Shown here one piece after another: positions 43,187 through 51,744 of a stretch of 64,000 bases of DNA. A model generated the notes under the pieces. It searched no databases, was not told where the DNA came from, and worked only from the letters and a program-made list of their open reading frames with translations. Source of the DNA: G963676795 sp963677215 (GTDB taxonomy: Bacteria; Desulfobacterota; Desulfuromonadia; Desulfuromonadales; Geopsychrobacteraceae); contig OY781919.1 in the NCBI GenBank assembly GCA_963677215.1, positions 1-64,000 on the forward strand. Reading direction: 5' to 3'. Made by a program: the position numbers and the translations under genes. Position 1 is the first letter of the stretch, and each line of letters opens with the position of its first letter.

Positions 43187-45814
43187 TTAGTAAATCTCGT
43201 AAACGCCGCCGTCCCACTTTTCAACTTCGATGAGGGCGGTGTTGTTAGCCATACCACAAGCATACTTGGAGATATAGCGGTCAGGAGTCAGGATGTTGAT
43301 ACAACCACCACGGTCAGCAGACTTACCTGCGGTTCCCAATGGATCGTAAACAGCACAAGACTCATAGGAGTGGGTAGTACCAGGCTGCAGACACTCGGTG
43401 ACCTGAGCAGCAAGGATAACAGAACCACGATCGTTGTAAGCGCGGACCAGGTCGCCACTCTTGATGCCACGAGCCGCTGCATCAACAGAGTTGATACGGA
43501 TGATCCAGTACTTGTAACCGTCAACTTCGACACGGTGGTCTTTGATGTAGTTCATGTAGCTGTTCTTACCGTCACCCATGGTGTGCATGGAGAAACGTGG
43601 GTGCGGAGACAGCATACCCAGTGGGTACTTGGCAGCCAGCGGGCTGTGCTTCTGGCTTTCCCATGCTGGGACGTAGGTGTGCATCGAAGGACGATGCTCA
43701 TCGATGTAGCCTTGCTCTTCGAAGTTCTTCAGAGAGGTAGCGATGAACTCGACCTTACCAGTAGTGGTCTGGAGGCCTTTACGGCAAACCTGATTGTTCA
43801 AGCGTGGACCCCAGTCTGGAGTGTCCTTCTCGCGGCCTTCAGCGAACCAGCGCAGAGCGACGGTTTTCTTACGGTTTGGATTGTCAGGAACGACGAAGTA
43901 GCCCTTCTTGAAGAACTCATCGAAGGTCATGTACTTAGGCATATCGGTAGCGTTGTAGTACTGCTCAACCCAAGCCAGCTCGTCTTTACCTTCGGAGAAC
44001 ATTGGACCGATGTTCAGTTTCTTAGCGAACAGGTGGTAGATCTCGTAGTCAGACATGGACTCGCCGACAGGCTCAACACACTTGGCCTGGAGGGAGATAA
44101 CACGGTGGTTACACAGCTGGTAGTTGTCTGGGATGTAACCGGAACAGTTAGCAAATTCAGAGATATCCCAACGCTCGAAGTTGGTACATGCTGGCAGGAT
44201 GATGTCAGCAAATGGAACTTCACCCTCAAACCAGATCGACTGAGAAACGACGAACTCGAGGCTCTCATGGGTATACATCTTGGCGTAACGGTTGGTAGCG
44301 GTCATGGTACCGATATGTGGACCACCGTACTTCCAGAACATCTTGATCTTGCTGTAGCCTGGAGCTGGGTACTGATACTGATGCAGCTGGTGAGAGATGT
44401 CACCACCGGCGAAACCCTTACCGGACCACTGGAACTTGCCACCCATGATACACTCAGGAATCTTGAGACGTGGGATGTGCTGACCAGCAGAGGTGTTCAG
44501 GTTCGATGGAGATGGGAAAGTGGTACGGCCATCGAACATACGCCATGCAAATTTGAAACCTGCAGCGGAGTTCTCGCAGTCACCGGAGATACCACCTTCA
44601 GCGTAACCTGGGAAGTAGAAATCGTAATCCAATGGAACACCCTGAGTGGTGGACCACATGTTGGAACCTGGCTTACCCATACCTTGCATGGTTGCCAGCG
44701 CGATCATACCACGAGCCCACTCGATACCGTGGGAAGCACGACAAGCGCCACCCCAACCGCCGAGACCACCGGCTGCCAGGTAGGTGTTCTTCTTAGCCCA
44801 CTGACGAGCCAGAGCGCGGATTTCACAAGCAGGAACGCCGGACTCTTCTTCAGCCCACTCACAGGTCTTAGGAACACCGTCAACGTTACCCAGAACGTAC
44901 TCAGACCACTCCTCGAAGCCGTGTGCGTTAGCAGCAACGTATTCTTTATCGTAGGTACCTTCCTTCAGCCAGGTGTAAGCAATAGCGAAGGACAGAGCGT
45001 GGTCAGTACCGATCTTAGGAGACAGCCACTTGTCAGCGACCAGACGAGCAGTGTGGTTCATGTGCGGATCGACGAAGACGAAGAATACGCCCAGATCTTT
45101 CAGCCACTGACGACGGATATTGGACTCGAAACCAGCGTAGATACCGGAGTTGGTCTCTGGGTCAGACGACCAGAAAACGATCATTTCAGCATGCTTCAGA
45201 CCATCTTCGAGAAGGTCGTACTGCTCTGGGTTACCCAGACGCCAGCTGAAGCCCCACATGTGCATACCACCCCAGTGCCAGCCTTCCCAAGAATCCGGAT
45301 TGTGGTCAGCATAGCAGAAGCCCATCATGTTCATGAAACGGAAGTAGGTAGAATGACGGTAACCAACATTACCCCACATGTGGTGAGAAGATGGGGTCGA
45401 CAGGATAGCGCTTGGACCGTAGGCATGCTTGATACGGTTGATTTCAGCTACGACGATGTCAGTAGCTTCGTCCCAGCTGATACGCTCGTAGTCAGACCAA
45501 GGATCTTGCTTGGACAGACCAGCACCACGCAGATGTACGTTTCTCTCACCATTTGGATCGAAGCTCTTACGCTTCATTGGGTAAGGAATACGCAGGTCAG
45601 AATAGATCATTGATTTGAAACCAGCGGTGTATGGCGCGATACTGGTTTTACGTGGTGGAGTAAAAACCTTGCCACGTGCTTCAATTTTCCAGGAAGGAGC
45701 ATCTACCTTGTCATCAAAATCCATTGGAGTCATTCTGATGATTTTCCCGTCTTTCACGTAGACGAAAACGGGGCCCCCAGTTGATGAGTTTGTCAGACGA
45801 ACTACTTCACCCAT
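43187..45814 (-). CDS. athL: Pyrogallol-phloroglucinol transhydroxylase, large (molybdopterin) subunit
   Basis: A cytoplasmic DMSO-reductase-family molybdenum enzyme that turns pyrogallol into phloroglucinol using 1,2,3,5-tetrahydroxybenzene as co-substrate. The 875-residue length equals that of the P. acidigallici enzyme as I remember it. The residues reported at its active site are at the same positions here: His144 (SSHHMWG), Asp174 and Ser175 (NPDSWEG) and Tyr404 (FPGYAEGG). The subunit lacks an N-terminal 4Fe-4S cysteine motif, as in that enzyme. Codons are strongly biased (GGT, CGT, AAG), which fits high expression. It has no Tat signal. It is preceded by a strong promoter with operators. 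Confidence 0.97.
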   Translation of the reverse strand: MGEVVRLTNSSTGGPVFVYVKDGKIIRMTPMDFDDKVDAPSWKIEARGKVFTPPRKTSIAPYTAGFKSMIYSDLRIPYPMKRKSFDPNGERNVHLRGAGLSKQDPWSDYERISWDEATDIVVAEINRIKHAYGPSAILSTPSSHHMWGNVGYRHSTYFRFMNMMGFCYADHNPDSWEGWHWGGMHMWGFSWRLGNPEQYDLLEDGLKHAEMIVFWSSDPETNSGIYAGFESNIRRQWLKDLGVFFVFVDPHMNHTARLVADKWLSPKIGTDHALSFAIAYTWLKEGTYDKEYVAANAHGFEEWSEYVLGNVDGVPKTCEWAEEESGVPACEIRALARQWAKKNTYLAAGGLGGWGGACRASHGIEWARGMIALATMQGMGKPGSNMWSTTQGVPLDYDFYFPGYAEGGISGDCENSAAGFKFAWRMFDGRTTFPSPSNLNTSAGQHIPRLKIPECIMGGKFQWSGKGFAGGDISHQLHQYQYPAPGYSKIKMFWKYGGPHIGTMTATNRYAKMYTHESLEFVVSQSIWFEGEVPFADIILPACTNFERWDISEFANCSGYIPDNYQLCNHRVISLQAKCVEPVGESMSDYEIYHLFAKKLNIGPMFSEGKDELAWVEQYYNATDMPKYMTFDEFFKKGYFVVPDNPNRKKTVALRWFAEGREKDTPDWGPRLNNQVCRKGLQTTTGKVEFIATSLKNFEEQGYIDEHRPSMHTYVPAWESQKHSPLAAKYPLGMLSPHPRFSMHTMGDGKNSYMNYIKDHRVEVDGYKYWIIRINSVDAAARGIKSGDLVRAYNDRGSVILAAQVTECLQPGTTHSYESCAVYDPLGTAGKSADRGGCINILTPDRYISKYACGMANNTALIEVEKWDGGVYEIY

Positions 45815-45944
45815 GTTTAATCTCCATTGCTTACAGAATTAAAATACTCTATGGCAGAACTGAACATTCTCCATAGACCCCAAACACTGACTAACCAGTG
45901 ATCCAAGCATAGCTATTTTACACAATCACACTAACGAGCAATTT

Positions 45945-46019
45945 GTTTCGCAGTGTGAAATCAAAGTTTATATTATGAATAAACATGACATTTATAGTGC
46001 CTTAGCCATTTGCTGTCAA
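45945..46019 (-). promoter_or_regulatory. athLS promoter with two downstream palindromes
   Basis: On the minus strand TTGACA (46014-46019) is 17 bp from TATAAA (45991-45996). Just downstream lie GTTTATATTATGAATAAAC (45966-45984, outer six pairs perfect) and GTTTCGCAGTGTGAAAT (45945-45961, six of eight pairs), covering about +1 to +40. That position suits a repressor. The leader is about 170 nt. The rest of the 45815-46280 gap shows no ORF. Confidence 0.72.
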
Positions 46020-46280
46020 CAAAAAAATCCCCCCCCCTTAGACAGCAACTTTGCTGTATAATTTCAACAATTTAGACCTTAAATAGCAGTTCTCCAAGAC
46101 CCATAAAATCGTCAATTCCGAAACTCAGTTACGCATATCGCAACAAAGTGGCATTCCTCAGGCGACAAATGCGCAACCACACAGTCCATCACAGCGGCAT
46201 TCTGTAGAATAATGTCAGAGATAACATTCAGCGCGGCGGCGTAGAATATTTTAAACAAGAGAAGCAAGTCTGAATCTGGG

Positions 46281-46326
46281 TAAAAAAAAAGCTGATAAGG
46301 TGTATGAAGTTACACCCTATCAGCTT
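46281..46326 (-). terminator. Terminator after the cupin gene
   Basis: On the minus strand AAGCTGATAGGGTGTA pairs with TACACCTTATCAGCTT (one bulge/mismatch, 6-nt loop) and is followed by nine Ts. Confidence 0.9.
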
Positions 46327-46373
46327 TCAAACCATTCTCAAGGAACGATTGAATATTTTATTCTATGGCCTTT

Positions 46374-46718
46374 TTATTTAGGCCAGACCATACAGACCAG
46401 CATTTGACATGCTTCGGTTCCGGTATTGGTGACGCTCTTTTTGGTATTGCCACCACAATGGAAGGTATCACCAGGCATCAGAACGGTCTCTTCGTCCTCT
46501 GTCTTCAGGGTCATCTGGCCAGAGATAATATAATAGATGCTCTCAGCCGGGTTGCTGCCAAACTCACAGCCACCGCCAGGCAGGAAGTGGGAAAGACCAC
46601 ATACCATCTGGCCATCATTGACATCCTCAGGATTATGCAGGCGGGTCGCCAACACATCGTAGTGCAGTGGAGCTTCATATTTGTAGGCGTCTTCTTTACG
46701 AACAACTTTGTAACTCAT
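46374..46718 (-). CDS. Small cupin-domain protein
   Basis: A 114-residue single-domain cupin. Motif 1 is degenerate (LPGGGCEFGSNPAESIYYIISGQ), with Glu and Tyr where metal-binding His usually sit, and motif 2 is PGDTFHCGGNTKKSVTNTG. It may bind a metal weakly, or act as an isomerase or binding protein. The start at 46718 has GGAGGT 10 bases upstream, while the longer frame includes this ribosome site and was rejected. The promoter shares the operator layout of athLS, suggesting a role in trihydroxybenzene metabolism. The reaction is unknown. Confidence 0.8.
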   Translation of the reverse strand: MSYKVVRKEDAYKYEAPLHYDVLATRLHNPEDVNDGQMVCGLSHFLPGGGCEFGSNPAESIYYIISGQMTLKTEDEETVLMPGDTFHCGGNTKKSVTNTGTEACQMLVCMVWPK

Positions 46719-46852
46719 AGCTAAATCTACCTCCATATTTAAGTGATTAGACAAATGGCCTCAGCCGCCAACCAGGCAATGCCAATCGGCAGCGGCCCGG
46801 TTGCAATCAGGTTCCAGACTAAACGGTCACAACTCAAAACCCTCTACATTGC

Positions 46853-46923
46853 GTTGCACAATGCAGCACAAAAGTTCATGATGCGACCTTGATATTTATA
46901 GAATCTCCACCATTCATCGTCAA
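46853..46923 (-). promoter_or_regulatory. Cupin-gene promoter with two downstream palindromes
   Basis: On the minus strand TTGACG (46918-46923) is 17 bp from TATAAA (46895-46900). Downstream are imperfect palindromes AGTTCATGATGCGACCT (46873-46889) and GTTGCACAATGCAGCAC (46853-46869), centres 20 bp apart. The leader is about 170 nt. The layout is the same as at athLS. Confidence 0.65.
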
Positions 46924-46999
46924 TAAAAAAAGCTACCGGCCCACGACGACCAGCCCCTGAACTGCCACACAGAAAAAATGAGCCCAACAAGACAGAGAG

Positions 47000-48331
47000 T
47001 CACATTTCCGCTTCCACCTGGACATTCAACCTGTCGAGATAAACAAAACACTCCTGCGACACATTCTCCATATCCCTCAGATGATCGAACGCTGCCGCTG
47101 TATCGTGAGCATGATAACTGTCGATCGACTGTTTTCCACACTGATAAGCACGCTCAAAGGGCTTGAGCAGAGCCTTAAAATCGGCACTTTGGCCGATCTT
47201 CTCATTCCTGTGCTTCGTCAGCCACTGTCCGAGGAAAGTTTCACTCGCCCCTGGAAATTCATGACTTCTCTTATTATCACGGCCAAGAAGCACGCCAATG
47301 ATCTCCTGCTTAAAGGTCGTCAGATCTGCTCTTCCAACCAGAACTGCCATGCTTTCATCAACGACAGCCATTGTCTCATCAAGGCGTTTACGCGTCTCAA
47401 TAATCCCGGCCTCAATCCCCTTGACCATCGATTCGCAGTGCCGTGACACCGACTGCGTCAAATCCGCAACAACCGAAACACTCTGAGAAACGCCATTCAC
47501 AACCTTTGTCTGCTCCTGGACTGTACTCGAAACCTCGACCATCCTCGATGTCACTCCGTCCACATGCGACTCGACAGACCTCATACTTTCACCGACACCA
47601 TGGATGCATTCCTTCCCCTCCTCGACACGTTGACGGCCATGCGACATGGACGACAGCACATCGGTCATCCCGACCTGAAGTGTATTGATTCGTTCCCGGA
47701 TATCATCTGTTGCCAGGGCTGTCTGTCCTGCAAGACGCTTGACCTCGCCGGCGACCACCGCAAACCCCTTACCGGCAGCACCAGCCCTGGCCGCCTCGAC
47801 GGTCGCATTGATTGCCAGCAGATTCGTCTGATCCGCAATCGTTTCAATCGTCTTGATGATAGCGACGATCTGACCGGAGGCTACTTCAAGCGTCTGAACC
47901 TTTTCCGTCATAGCTTCAAAGGCGGCAGTAATCCCTTCCATCGACTCAAAAGCGTGACCAACGGCAACGACATTCCTCCCCAACTCGCCCTTCACCGACT
48001 GAGCATCAGCCGACACAGCTTCAGCTGACCTGCCGACATCATTGATTGATGCAGCCATCTCTTCCGCATACGACGCCAGATCCTGGCTCTGCCTTTCCAG
48101 ATGTCTGATACTACCGATCATATCGGCGAGAGGAATGAAGGGCCTGGTTTGCTGCCCCCAGATCGAGGCGACCATCCCCAGCATGGCGCGAGTCTTCATG
48201 TAAAGCGCCCTGGCACTTGGCCTGAGCAGCGAGCCCAAGAAGTCCTTGCGCTTACTGAAATCCCGGTATTCCGATATTGAGATTGATTTCTGTACAGCGG
48301 TCGTCAGTTTGTTACGATTCCATGGCAGCAT
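47000..48331 (-). CDS. Soluble methyl-accepting chemotaxis protein with C-terminal CZB-like domain
   Basis: A 443-residue chemoreceptor without clear membrane helices in its own frame. The signalling hairpin tip reads TIADQTNLLAINATVEAARAG in the family pattern (near residues 165-185), followed by FAVVAGEVKRLAGQT. The C-terminal ~110 residues (FLGQWLTKH, then SYHAHDTAAAFDHL) resemble the chemoreceptor zinc-binding (CZB) domain with spaced His residues. CZB proteins sense zinc or oxidants such as hypochlorous acid. It may steer cells in relation to substrate or redox state. A 73-residue membrane ORF lies 15 bp upstream. Confidence 0.88.
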   Translation of the reverse strand: MLPWNRNKLTTAVQKSISISEYRDFSKRKDFLGSLLRPSARALYMKTRAMLGMVASIWGQQTRPFIPLADMIGSIRHLERQSQDLASYAEEMAASINDVGRSAEAVSADAQSVKGELGRNVVAVGHAFESMEGITAAFEAMTEKVQTLEVASGQIVAIIKTIETIADQTNLLAINATVEAARAGAAGKGFAVVAGEVKRLAGQTALATDDIRERINTLQVGMTDVLSSMSHGRQRVEEGKECIHGVGESMRSVESHVDGVTSRMVEVSSTVQEQTKVVNGVSQSVSVVADLTQSVSRHCESMVKGIEAGIIETRKRLDETMAVVDESMAVLVGRADLTTFKQEIIGVLLGRDNKRSHEFPGASETFLGQWLTKHRNEKIGQSADFKALLKPFERAYQCGKQSIDSYHAHDTAAAFDHLRDMENVSQECFVYLDRLNVQVEAEM

Positions 48332-48346
48332 GCTATCCCCCCATTC

Positions 48347-48568
48347 TCAACTGGCCAAAACACCAATGGCGCATTGCTCAATGTCGACGAAAAACTGCCA
48401 TGCCTCGATAACTGCAATCCAGAGAAACAAAGCACTGACAAAAAACCAGCACCTCCCCTTTGAGGACCCCTCCCCAACTATCACCCTGAAAAGCTGTTTA
48501 TTTGCGGCAAAAGCAACATCAACAAGGCAAATGAACGCCCAGACAATATACACCGAATATATAAACAT
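48347..48568 (-). CDS. Possible small two-helix membrane protein upstream of the chemoreceptor
   Basis: A 73-residue frame with two hydrophobic segments (MFIYSVYIVWAFICLVDVAF and WFFVSALFLWIAVIEAWQFF) separated by a short basic loop. It ends 15 bp before the chemoreceptor start. It could be a genuine membrane partner, or the detached membrane part of an ancestral receptor. Against it, there is no ribosome site, and its ATG falls inside the -10 box of the promoter I infer at 48565. Unrecognised. Confidence 0.35.
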   Translation of the reverse strand: MFIYSVYIVWAFICLVDVAFAANKQLFRVIVGEGSSKGRCWFFVSALFLWIAVIEAWQFFVDIEQCAIGVLAS

Positions 48569-48618
48569 TAGGTCTGGCCAATAATTAAGTCAAGATAATT
48601 TGTTTCACATTACAAAAC
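48565..48618 (-). promoter_or_regulatory. Chemoreceptor promoter with upstream operator-like palindrome
   Basis: On the minus strand TTGACT (48588-48593) is 17 bp from TAATGT (48565-48570). The palindrome GTTTCACATTACAAAAC (48602-48618), among the clearest matches to the locus-wide element, lies directly upstream of the -35. It could act on this promoter or on the divergent 48830 gene. The 48619-48780 stretch shows nothing else. Confidence 0.5.
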
Positions 48619-48802
48619 AAGGATCTTCAACAACCAATCAGAAGAAGGCTCACGTCAATACCATAATCAACTCTCCATCTGTGGCCTTCTCCTGGGTGCA
48701 ACAGCGAAACCAGGGGTAACCTTAAAGCGACGACTAAACTGAAAAGCGTGGAAAAACTACCTATCCCCGCCCCAATCTGTTACAATTATAGGAATTATGT
48801 TT

Positions 48803-48812
48803 CCATAACGAA
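48803..48812 (+). promoter_or_regulatory. CCATAACGAA element upstream of the TIM-barrel gene
   Basis: The same decamer forms the left arm of the operator in the gallate decarboxylase promoter (32911-32920). Here it lies about 20 bp before the start codon, near a TACAAT/TATAGG -10-like region. A second arm is not evident. Confidence 0.35.
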
Positions 48813-48829
48813 GAACAAAGGATATCTCT

Positions 48830-49648
48830 ATGTTCAAACTTGCATTCAATTCTACAACTCTGAGAAACATCGATGTATTCACAGCGCTCCGCCACATCGT
48901 GGATTATGGCTACGATGGCGTCGAGCTGACTCTGAACGATACCCATCTTCATCCCCTGCAACACAGCTTTAAAAGATGCATGGACGTACGTAATTTCTGC
49001 GCAGACAACGGGATAGACATTGTCTGCGTTGCAGCAGGCGGTCCGAATGCCCTCGGCGATGTTGCCTACGAACCGTCGCTGATCACACCGGACCCGGCAG
49101 AGAGAAGCAAACGGATCGATTTCATCAAGGCCGCCATAGAACTGACCCACTATCTCGATTCACCTGTCCTCAACATCAATAGTGGAAAACCTCGTACCGA
49201 CATCAGCAATGAAAAGGCCTACGACCTCCTTAAAGAAGAAATCTACGGCCTGATTCCAGATGTTGGCGACATCACCCTGGTACTTGAGCCCGAACCTGAC
49301 TTTCTGATCGGCACTACAACAAAAGCCATTCCGCTTATCCAGGAGATCGATTCTGCGAAATTCAAACTGAACCTCGACATCGGCCATGTCTTCTGCTGCG
49401 AAACAGACTGTTATAATAACATCGAAAAAGCTCTGCCACTGTCACGCCATATCCATATTGAAGACATTAAAGATGGAATCCATCACCACGAAATTCCCGG
49501 AGAAGGCGATATCGACTTCAGCCGCATCATCGACATGATCAAGGCATCGGGCTACTCACACTATGTCAGCGTCGAGCTCCATCACCACGACAGCATCTGG
49601 CAACGAGCCCTGCAAGAAAGCCGTGATTATTTAATGAAGCTCATGTAA
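48830..49648 (+). CDS. Xylose isomerase-like TIM-barrel protein (AP endonuclease 2 family)
   Basis: A 272-residue sugar phosphate isomerase/epimerase-like TIM barrel. Probable metal ligands are Glu in LVLEPEPDFL (about 149), Asp and His in LNLDIGHVF (about 184-187), His in RHIHIEDIKDG (about 208) and Glu in VSVELHHHD (about 248). Enzymes of this fold isomerise or epimerise sugars, dehydrate 3-dehydroshikimate, or open or rearrange cyclic polyol ketones. With the IclR and dehydrogenase genes downstream it could act on dihydrophloroglucinol or a sugar acid. The substrate is not established. AAAGGA precedes the ATG. Confidence 0.82.
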   Translation: MFKLAFNSTTLRNIDVFTALRHIVDYGYDGVELTLNDTHLHPLQHSFKRCMDVRNFCADNGIDIVCVAAGGPNALGDVAYEPSLITPDPAERSKRIDFIKAAIELTHYLDSPVLNINSGKPRTDISNEKAYDLLKEEIYGLIPDVGDITLVLEPEPDFLIGTTTKAIPLIQEIDSAKFKLNLDIGHVFCCETDCYNNIEKALPLSRHIHIEDIKDGIHHHEIPGEGDIDFSRIIDMIKASGYSHYVSVELHHHDSIWQRALQESRDYLMKLM

Positions 49649-49743
49649 ATTGACACATTGACTGTACGGCACCGTTAGGATATTAACTAACCTGGGATGA
49701 GCTTAATTGCTAAACAGCACATACTATCTATCAGGATACAACT

Positions 49744-50508
49744 ATGGAACTGAAAACAATTGAGAAAGCACTCTTGGTATTTGACTGCTTTGCCAAAGGA
49801 GAGACCCTGCTAGGAACAACAGAGCTGGCAAATCGCCTCGGCACCAACAAGGCAACCATGAGCCGCATTCTGTCGACACTGAAAAAACATGACTACCTCG
49901 AACAGGACCCACGTTCGCGCGGCTACCGCTTGGGGCCAGCCATGGTCCTCATGGCCAGAGCCGTCCATCGTACTCTGCACGGGACCGTCGCTCAGGTAGC
50001 CGCCCCGATCTGCGATGCCCTGCGAGACAAGGTGGGAGAGACCGTTCACCTTGAGGTCAAATCAGGAAACAATCTCTATCTCTCCTATGTAGCGGTCACG
50101 CCGAATCCGGTTTCACTGAAAATTGAAATTGGTGACCAGGTCCTGCCTCATGTCCACGCTGGATCAAAAGCGATCGTTGCCCATAGCACCAACGAAGAGA
50201 TCGAAGCCTGGCTCCAGAAAGACATGCCGCGCTACACAAAGAACACGGTAACTGACCCAGGCAAGCTCAGAGAGCTTTACGCCAAAATCCGCAAAGAGGG
50301 AGTCGCTTACGACTTTGGTGAATATTTCGACGAAATCAACGCAATCGGCGCCCCGATCTTCGATCACAGAAACGAACCGGTCGCCGGCCTGCTGATTGTC
50401 GTTCCGTCGTACCGCCTCGGCAGCGGATGGAGCGATGAAATGATTTCCGAGCTTAAAAATGCGGCAAATTCGATCTCATCCCGCCTTCACAGCACCCGTC
50501 AGATCTAA
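49744..50508 (+). CDS. IclR-family transcriptional regulator
   Basis: A 254-residue IclR-type regulator. The N-terminal winged helix-turn-helix is visible as TTELANRLGTNKATMSRIL (about residues 22-40), followed by RGYRLGPAMVLMAR. The C-terminal effector domain contains HVHAGSKAIVAH and INAIGAPIFDHRNEPVAGL. IclR proteins bind tandem palindromes and respond to aromatic or sugar-acid ligands. It is a strong candidate for binding the repeated palindromes in this half of the window. It lies between the TIM-barrel and dehydrogenase genes in the same direction. Confidence 0.95.
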   Translation: MELKTIEKALLVFDCFAKGETLLGTTELANRLGTNKATMSRILSTLKKHDYLEQDPRSRGYRLGPAMVLMARAVHRTLHGTVAQVAAPICDALRDKVGETVHLEVKSGNNLYLSYVAVTPNPVSLKIEIGDQVLPHVHAGSKAIVAHSTNEEIEAWLQKDMPRYTKNTVTDPGKLRELYAKIRKEGVAYDFGEYFDEINAIGAPIFDHRNEPVAGLLIVVPSYRLGSGWSDEMISELKNAANSISSRLHSTRQI

Positions 50509-50548
50509 GGTCGAGGCCGAGCAATTGAACCTTCGGGAGCATTAAGGC

Positions 50549-51577
50549 ATGTCAAACAAAACAGCGCTTATCAACAAACCAGACGATATCCAGATCATCG
50601 ACCTGCCGGTCAAAGAGCCCGCAAGCGATGAAGTTCTGGTCAATGTAAAATATGCGGCACTCTGCGGTTCCGACATGAAACTCTACCATGGAAGCTACAC
50701 GGCCCCACACAAGTATCCGATTGTCATTGGCCACGAATGGGTTGGGGAAATCGTAAAGGTCGGTACCTCCGCAGCCGCCAGGTTCTCAAACGGCGACATC
50801 GTCACCGGTGACTGTTCACTCTACTGTAATTCCTGCAGATTCTGCAAATCGGGACGCAAGAACCACTGCGAAACGATAGAGAAAAAAGGCATAACAGCAG
50901 ATGGCGGCTGCTCGCAGTTCAGCATTGTCAATCAGCAACACATCTACAAATGCGAAAGACTGCCCGATCTGAAGGCCTTGGCTCTTGTCGAACCACTCTC
51001 AGTAACCGTTGAGGCTGTCGTCAATCGCATCTCAGCTGCAGAATTCAAATCCATCGAAAGCGCCTTGGTCATAGGTTGCGGCGGAATCGGCGCCCTGTCT
51101 ATTTTCATGCTTATCGAGCAGGGCGTCAAAGAGATTACGATTGTCGATGTGGCCGAAGACAAACTGGCCATCGTCAAATCATTTGGCTTCACCCAGGTTC
51201 AGGCACAGCCGGCAGAGATCCTGCCAAAGTACATTAGCGAAGGGAAACAATTTGACCTGATCATCGAAGCCTCAGGCCATGAAACATCCCTTGGCAATGC
51301 AATTAACCTGGCCGGCCCGCAAGGAAAGATCGTCTGTGTCGGCCACCAGAAGAAAATGGAGGTCGACCTGCCCCAGATCATGAAGAAATCACTGACCCTG
51401 ATTTCCAGTATCGGCAGCACCGGCGGGTTTGAACTGGCGGCTAAAATTGTCGCCAAACATTTCAACAACGTCAACAAGCTGATTACCCGCATTATCAGAA
51501 TTGATGATCTGCCGGCAGCATTGTTGCAAAACAAGAATTTCAGCAGCGACATTAAAGTTCTCATCGATTTGAATTAG
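50549..51577 (+). CDS. Zinc-dependent alcohol/polyol dehydrogenase (MDR family)
   Basis: A 342-residue medium-chain dehydrogenase like L-idonate or sorbitol dehydrogenase. Catalytic zinc ligands are in ALCGSDMKLYHG and GHEWVGE. The structural zinc lobe is CNSCRFCKSGRKNHC (about residues 91-105). The nucleotide-binding loop is VIGCGGIGALSIF. It uses NAD(P) to interconvert a secondary alcohol and a ketone. In this locus it might oxidise 3-hydroxy-5-oxohexanoate, or act on a sugar alcohol. It is the last gene of the TIM barrel-IclR-dehydrogenase group, 40 bp after iclR. Confidence 0.9.
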   Translation: MSNKTALINKPDDIQIIDLPVKEPASDEVLVNVKYAALCGSDMKLYHGSYTAPHKYPIVIGHEWVGEIVKVGTSAAARFSNGDIVTGDCSLYCNSCRFCKSGRKNHCETIEKKGITADGGCSQFSIVNQQHIYKCERLPDLKALALVEPLSVTVEAVVNRISAAEFKSIESALVIGCGGIGALSIFMLIEQGVKEITIVDVAEDKLAIVKSFGFTQVQAQPAEILPKYISEGKQFDLIIEASGHETSLGNAINLAGPQGKIVCVGHQKKMEVDLPQIMKKSLTLISSIGSTGGFELAAKIVAKHFNNVNKLITRIIRIDDLPAALLQNKNFSSDIKVLIDLN

Positions 51578-51586
51578 CCTTGGACA

Positions 51587-51619
51587 CAGGCGGCCTCTCG
51601 AAAACCGACAGGCCGCCTG
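51587..51619 (+). terminator. Hairpin after the dehydrogenase gene
   Basis: CAGGCGGCCT and AGGCCGCCTG pair perfectly over 10 bp with a 13-nt loop, starting 9 bp after the stop. No T-run follows, so termination may need Rho or be partial. Confidence 0.55.
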
Positions 51620-51744
51620 CATATCTCACGACTCCTGAATGGCGAAGTGCCGACAATTCAGCGTATTACAGCAATCCAGCCCAGCTCGCAAAGCCCCACA
51701 CAGCAAAAGTGCGTATCTGCACAGTTCGCTACTGATGATTTTTA

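Noticed and set aside
43370..45613. 747-residue plus-strand ORF opposite athL
   Set aside because: It is antisense to a gene whose product matches a known enzyme. The long frame follows from strongly biased codons in athL. It has no ribosome site and no recognisable domain.
46924..46960. Possible terminator after the chemoreceptor gene
   Set aside because: There is a T-run (complement of 46924-46931), but the GCTGG/CCGGT pairing before it is too imperfect to call.
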